Shown: positions 63,646 to 64,000 of the stretch, piece by piece
Position numbering within the stretch: the first letter of the stretch is position 1
How the letters are laid out: every line of letters starts with the position of its first letter
DNA from: Candidatus Krumholzibacteriota bacterium
GTDB taxonomy: Bacteria; Krumholzibacteriota; Krumholzibacteriia; Krumholzibacteriales; Krumholzibacteriaceae
Reading direction: 5' to 3'
DNA length: 64,000 nucleotides
Assembly (NCBI GenBank): GCA_030609325.1
Contig: JAUWCL010000004.1
Span: forward strand, 1 to 64,000
The notes under the pieces: model-generated
Seen by the model: only the letters and a program-made list of their open reading frames with translations
What the model was told of the DNA's origin: nothing
Databases searched by the model: none
Translations under genes and position numbers: made by a program

Positions 63646-64000
63646 TCATTCCTGGGGATAGACCAGCGCGAGTATCGCCCTCAGGGATTCCTCGAGGGGG
63701 CGCTCGCCGTAGACTACGAGATCGGCGTATTCCCTGACCGGCTCGACGTACTCCTCGTACATCGGTACGACATGACGCTGAAACTGCTGCACGACAGACT
63801 CGGGCGTCCTCCCCCGCTCTCGCACGTCGCGCTCGACGCGCCTGTTGAGGCTCACCGCCTTGCCGACCTCTACGAATACCTTCAGGTCTATCAGCTCCCT
63901 CACGGCGGGGCTGTAGAAGACATGCAGGCCCTCGACGATCATCACCCGCCGGCCCTCCTCCCGGGACGGGCTCACCGGAATCCATTCGCTCTGAGGCGCG
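63646..64000 (-). CDS. Uridine kinase / phosphoribulokinase family protein, 3' part
   Basis: The reading frame enters from the right edge of the window and ends at 63646. The visible 117 or so residues include SEWIPVSPSREE, the Walker-B-like VMIVEGLHVFYSPAV, LIDLKVFVEV, RDVRERGR and a final ADLVVYGERPLEE. These are diagnostic of the C-terminal half of uridine kinases. The N-terminal P-loop lies outside the window. An internal GTG at 63975 is not the true start. Confidence 0.88.
   Translation of the reverse strand, partial: APQSEWIPVSPSREEGRRVMIVEGLHVFYSPAVRELIDLKVFVEVGKAVSLNRRVERDVRERGRTPESVVQQFQRHVVPMYEEYVEPVREYADLVVYGERPLEESLRAILALVYPQE

Overview
The window reads as a chromosomal segment of an uncultured, GC-rich (roughly 60% by eye) Gram-negative-type bacterium. 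Supporting signs are lipoprotein signal peptides, sigma-54 regulators, a LexA/DnaE2 mutagenesis cassette, and a degraded FlgD-Ig-like C-terminal domain. That last piece resembles secreted-protein tails common in FCB-related candidate phyla (Krumholzibacteriota, Eisenbacteria, Latescibacterota type). The phylum is an inference; no rRNA gene is present. Hydrogenase maturation genes and an NADH/NADPH/ferredoxin-type oxidoreductase suggest anaerobic or facultative metabolism.

Layout. 305-13648: tRNA(CAT), tilS, hpt, ftsH, folP, cdaA, a widely conserved order, split between hpt and ftsH by a minus-strand signalling island (2582-9338: sigma-54 response regulator, CheY-like protein, histidine kinase, PhnD-PAS sensor, two gene remnants, a 54-bp direct repeat). 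13965-21273: a compact minus-strand signalling cluster with an intact HD-GYP response regulator, a STAS-GAF-degenerate HD-GYP paralogue, a small HTH protein, a CheA-like protein lacking its phospho-acceptor His, and an MCP-like membrane protein. 21514-33269: housekeeping and metabolic genes (nitrilase-family hydrolase, alpha/beta hydrolase, Fe-S protein, guaB, PHP phosphatase, hypE, hypF, M3 lipoprotein peptidase). 33386-43668: a minus-strand redox locus made of a REC-RAM-RAM regulator, NuoE-like, NuoF/HydB-like and GltD-NuoG fusion subunits, a PAS histidine kinase, and a truncated response regulator joined to a truncated NfnB/GltD gene.

44029-52378: a serpin whose signal peptide lies in another frame, an SOS cassette (lexA, small S24-like ORF, Y-family polymerase, dnaE2) with a probable LexA operator inside its promoter, vapBC and fbp. 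52389-58637: a lower-GC accessory region with gene debris, a transposase broken by an in-frame TAG, an antitoxin tail, a TPR-sigma-54 activator interrupted by an in-frame TGA, a small secreted protein, and a Cys-rich lipoprotein plus three-TM protein pair. A TGT-N10-ACA palindrome and a -24/-12-like element precede that pair. 59104-64000: two membrane glycosyltransferase-like proteins, folE, a nucleotidyltransferase-like protein and the 3' part of a uridine kinase.

The best candidates for an undescribed system are: (1) the chemoreceptor/pseudo-CheA cluster tied to an HD-GYP pair; (2) the bifurcating-type oxidoreductase locus with built-in redox-sensing regulators; (3) the TPR-sigma-54 activator facing a Cys-rich lipoprotein/three-TM pair with its own apparent enhancer and promoter. 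Several genes are broken by single events (in-frame stops, frameshift, microhomology deletions). These need read-level confirmation because they could be assembly errors.
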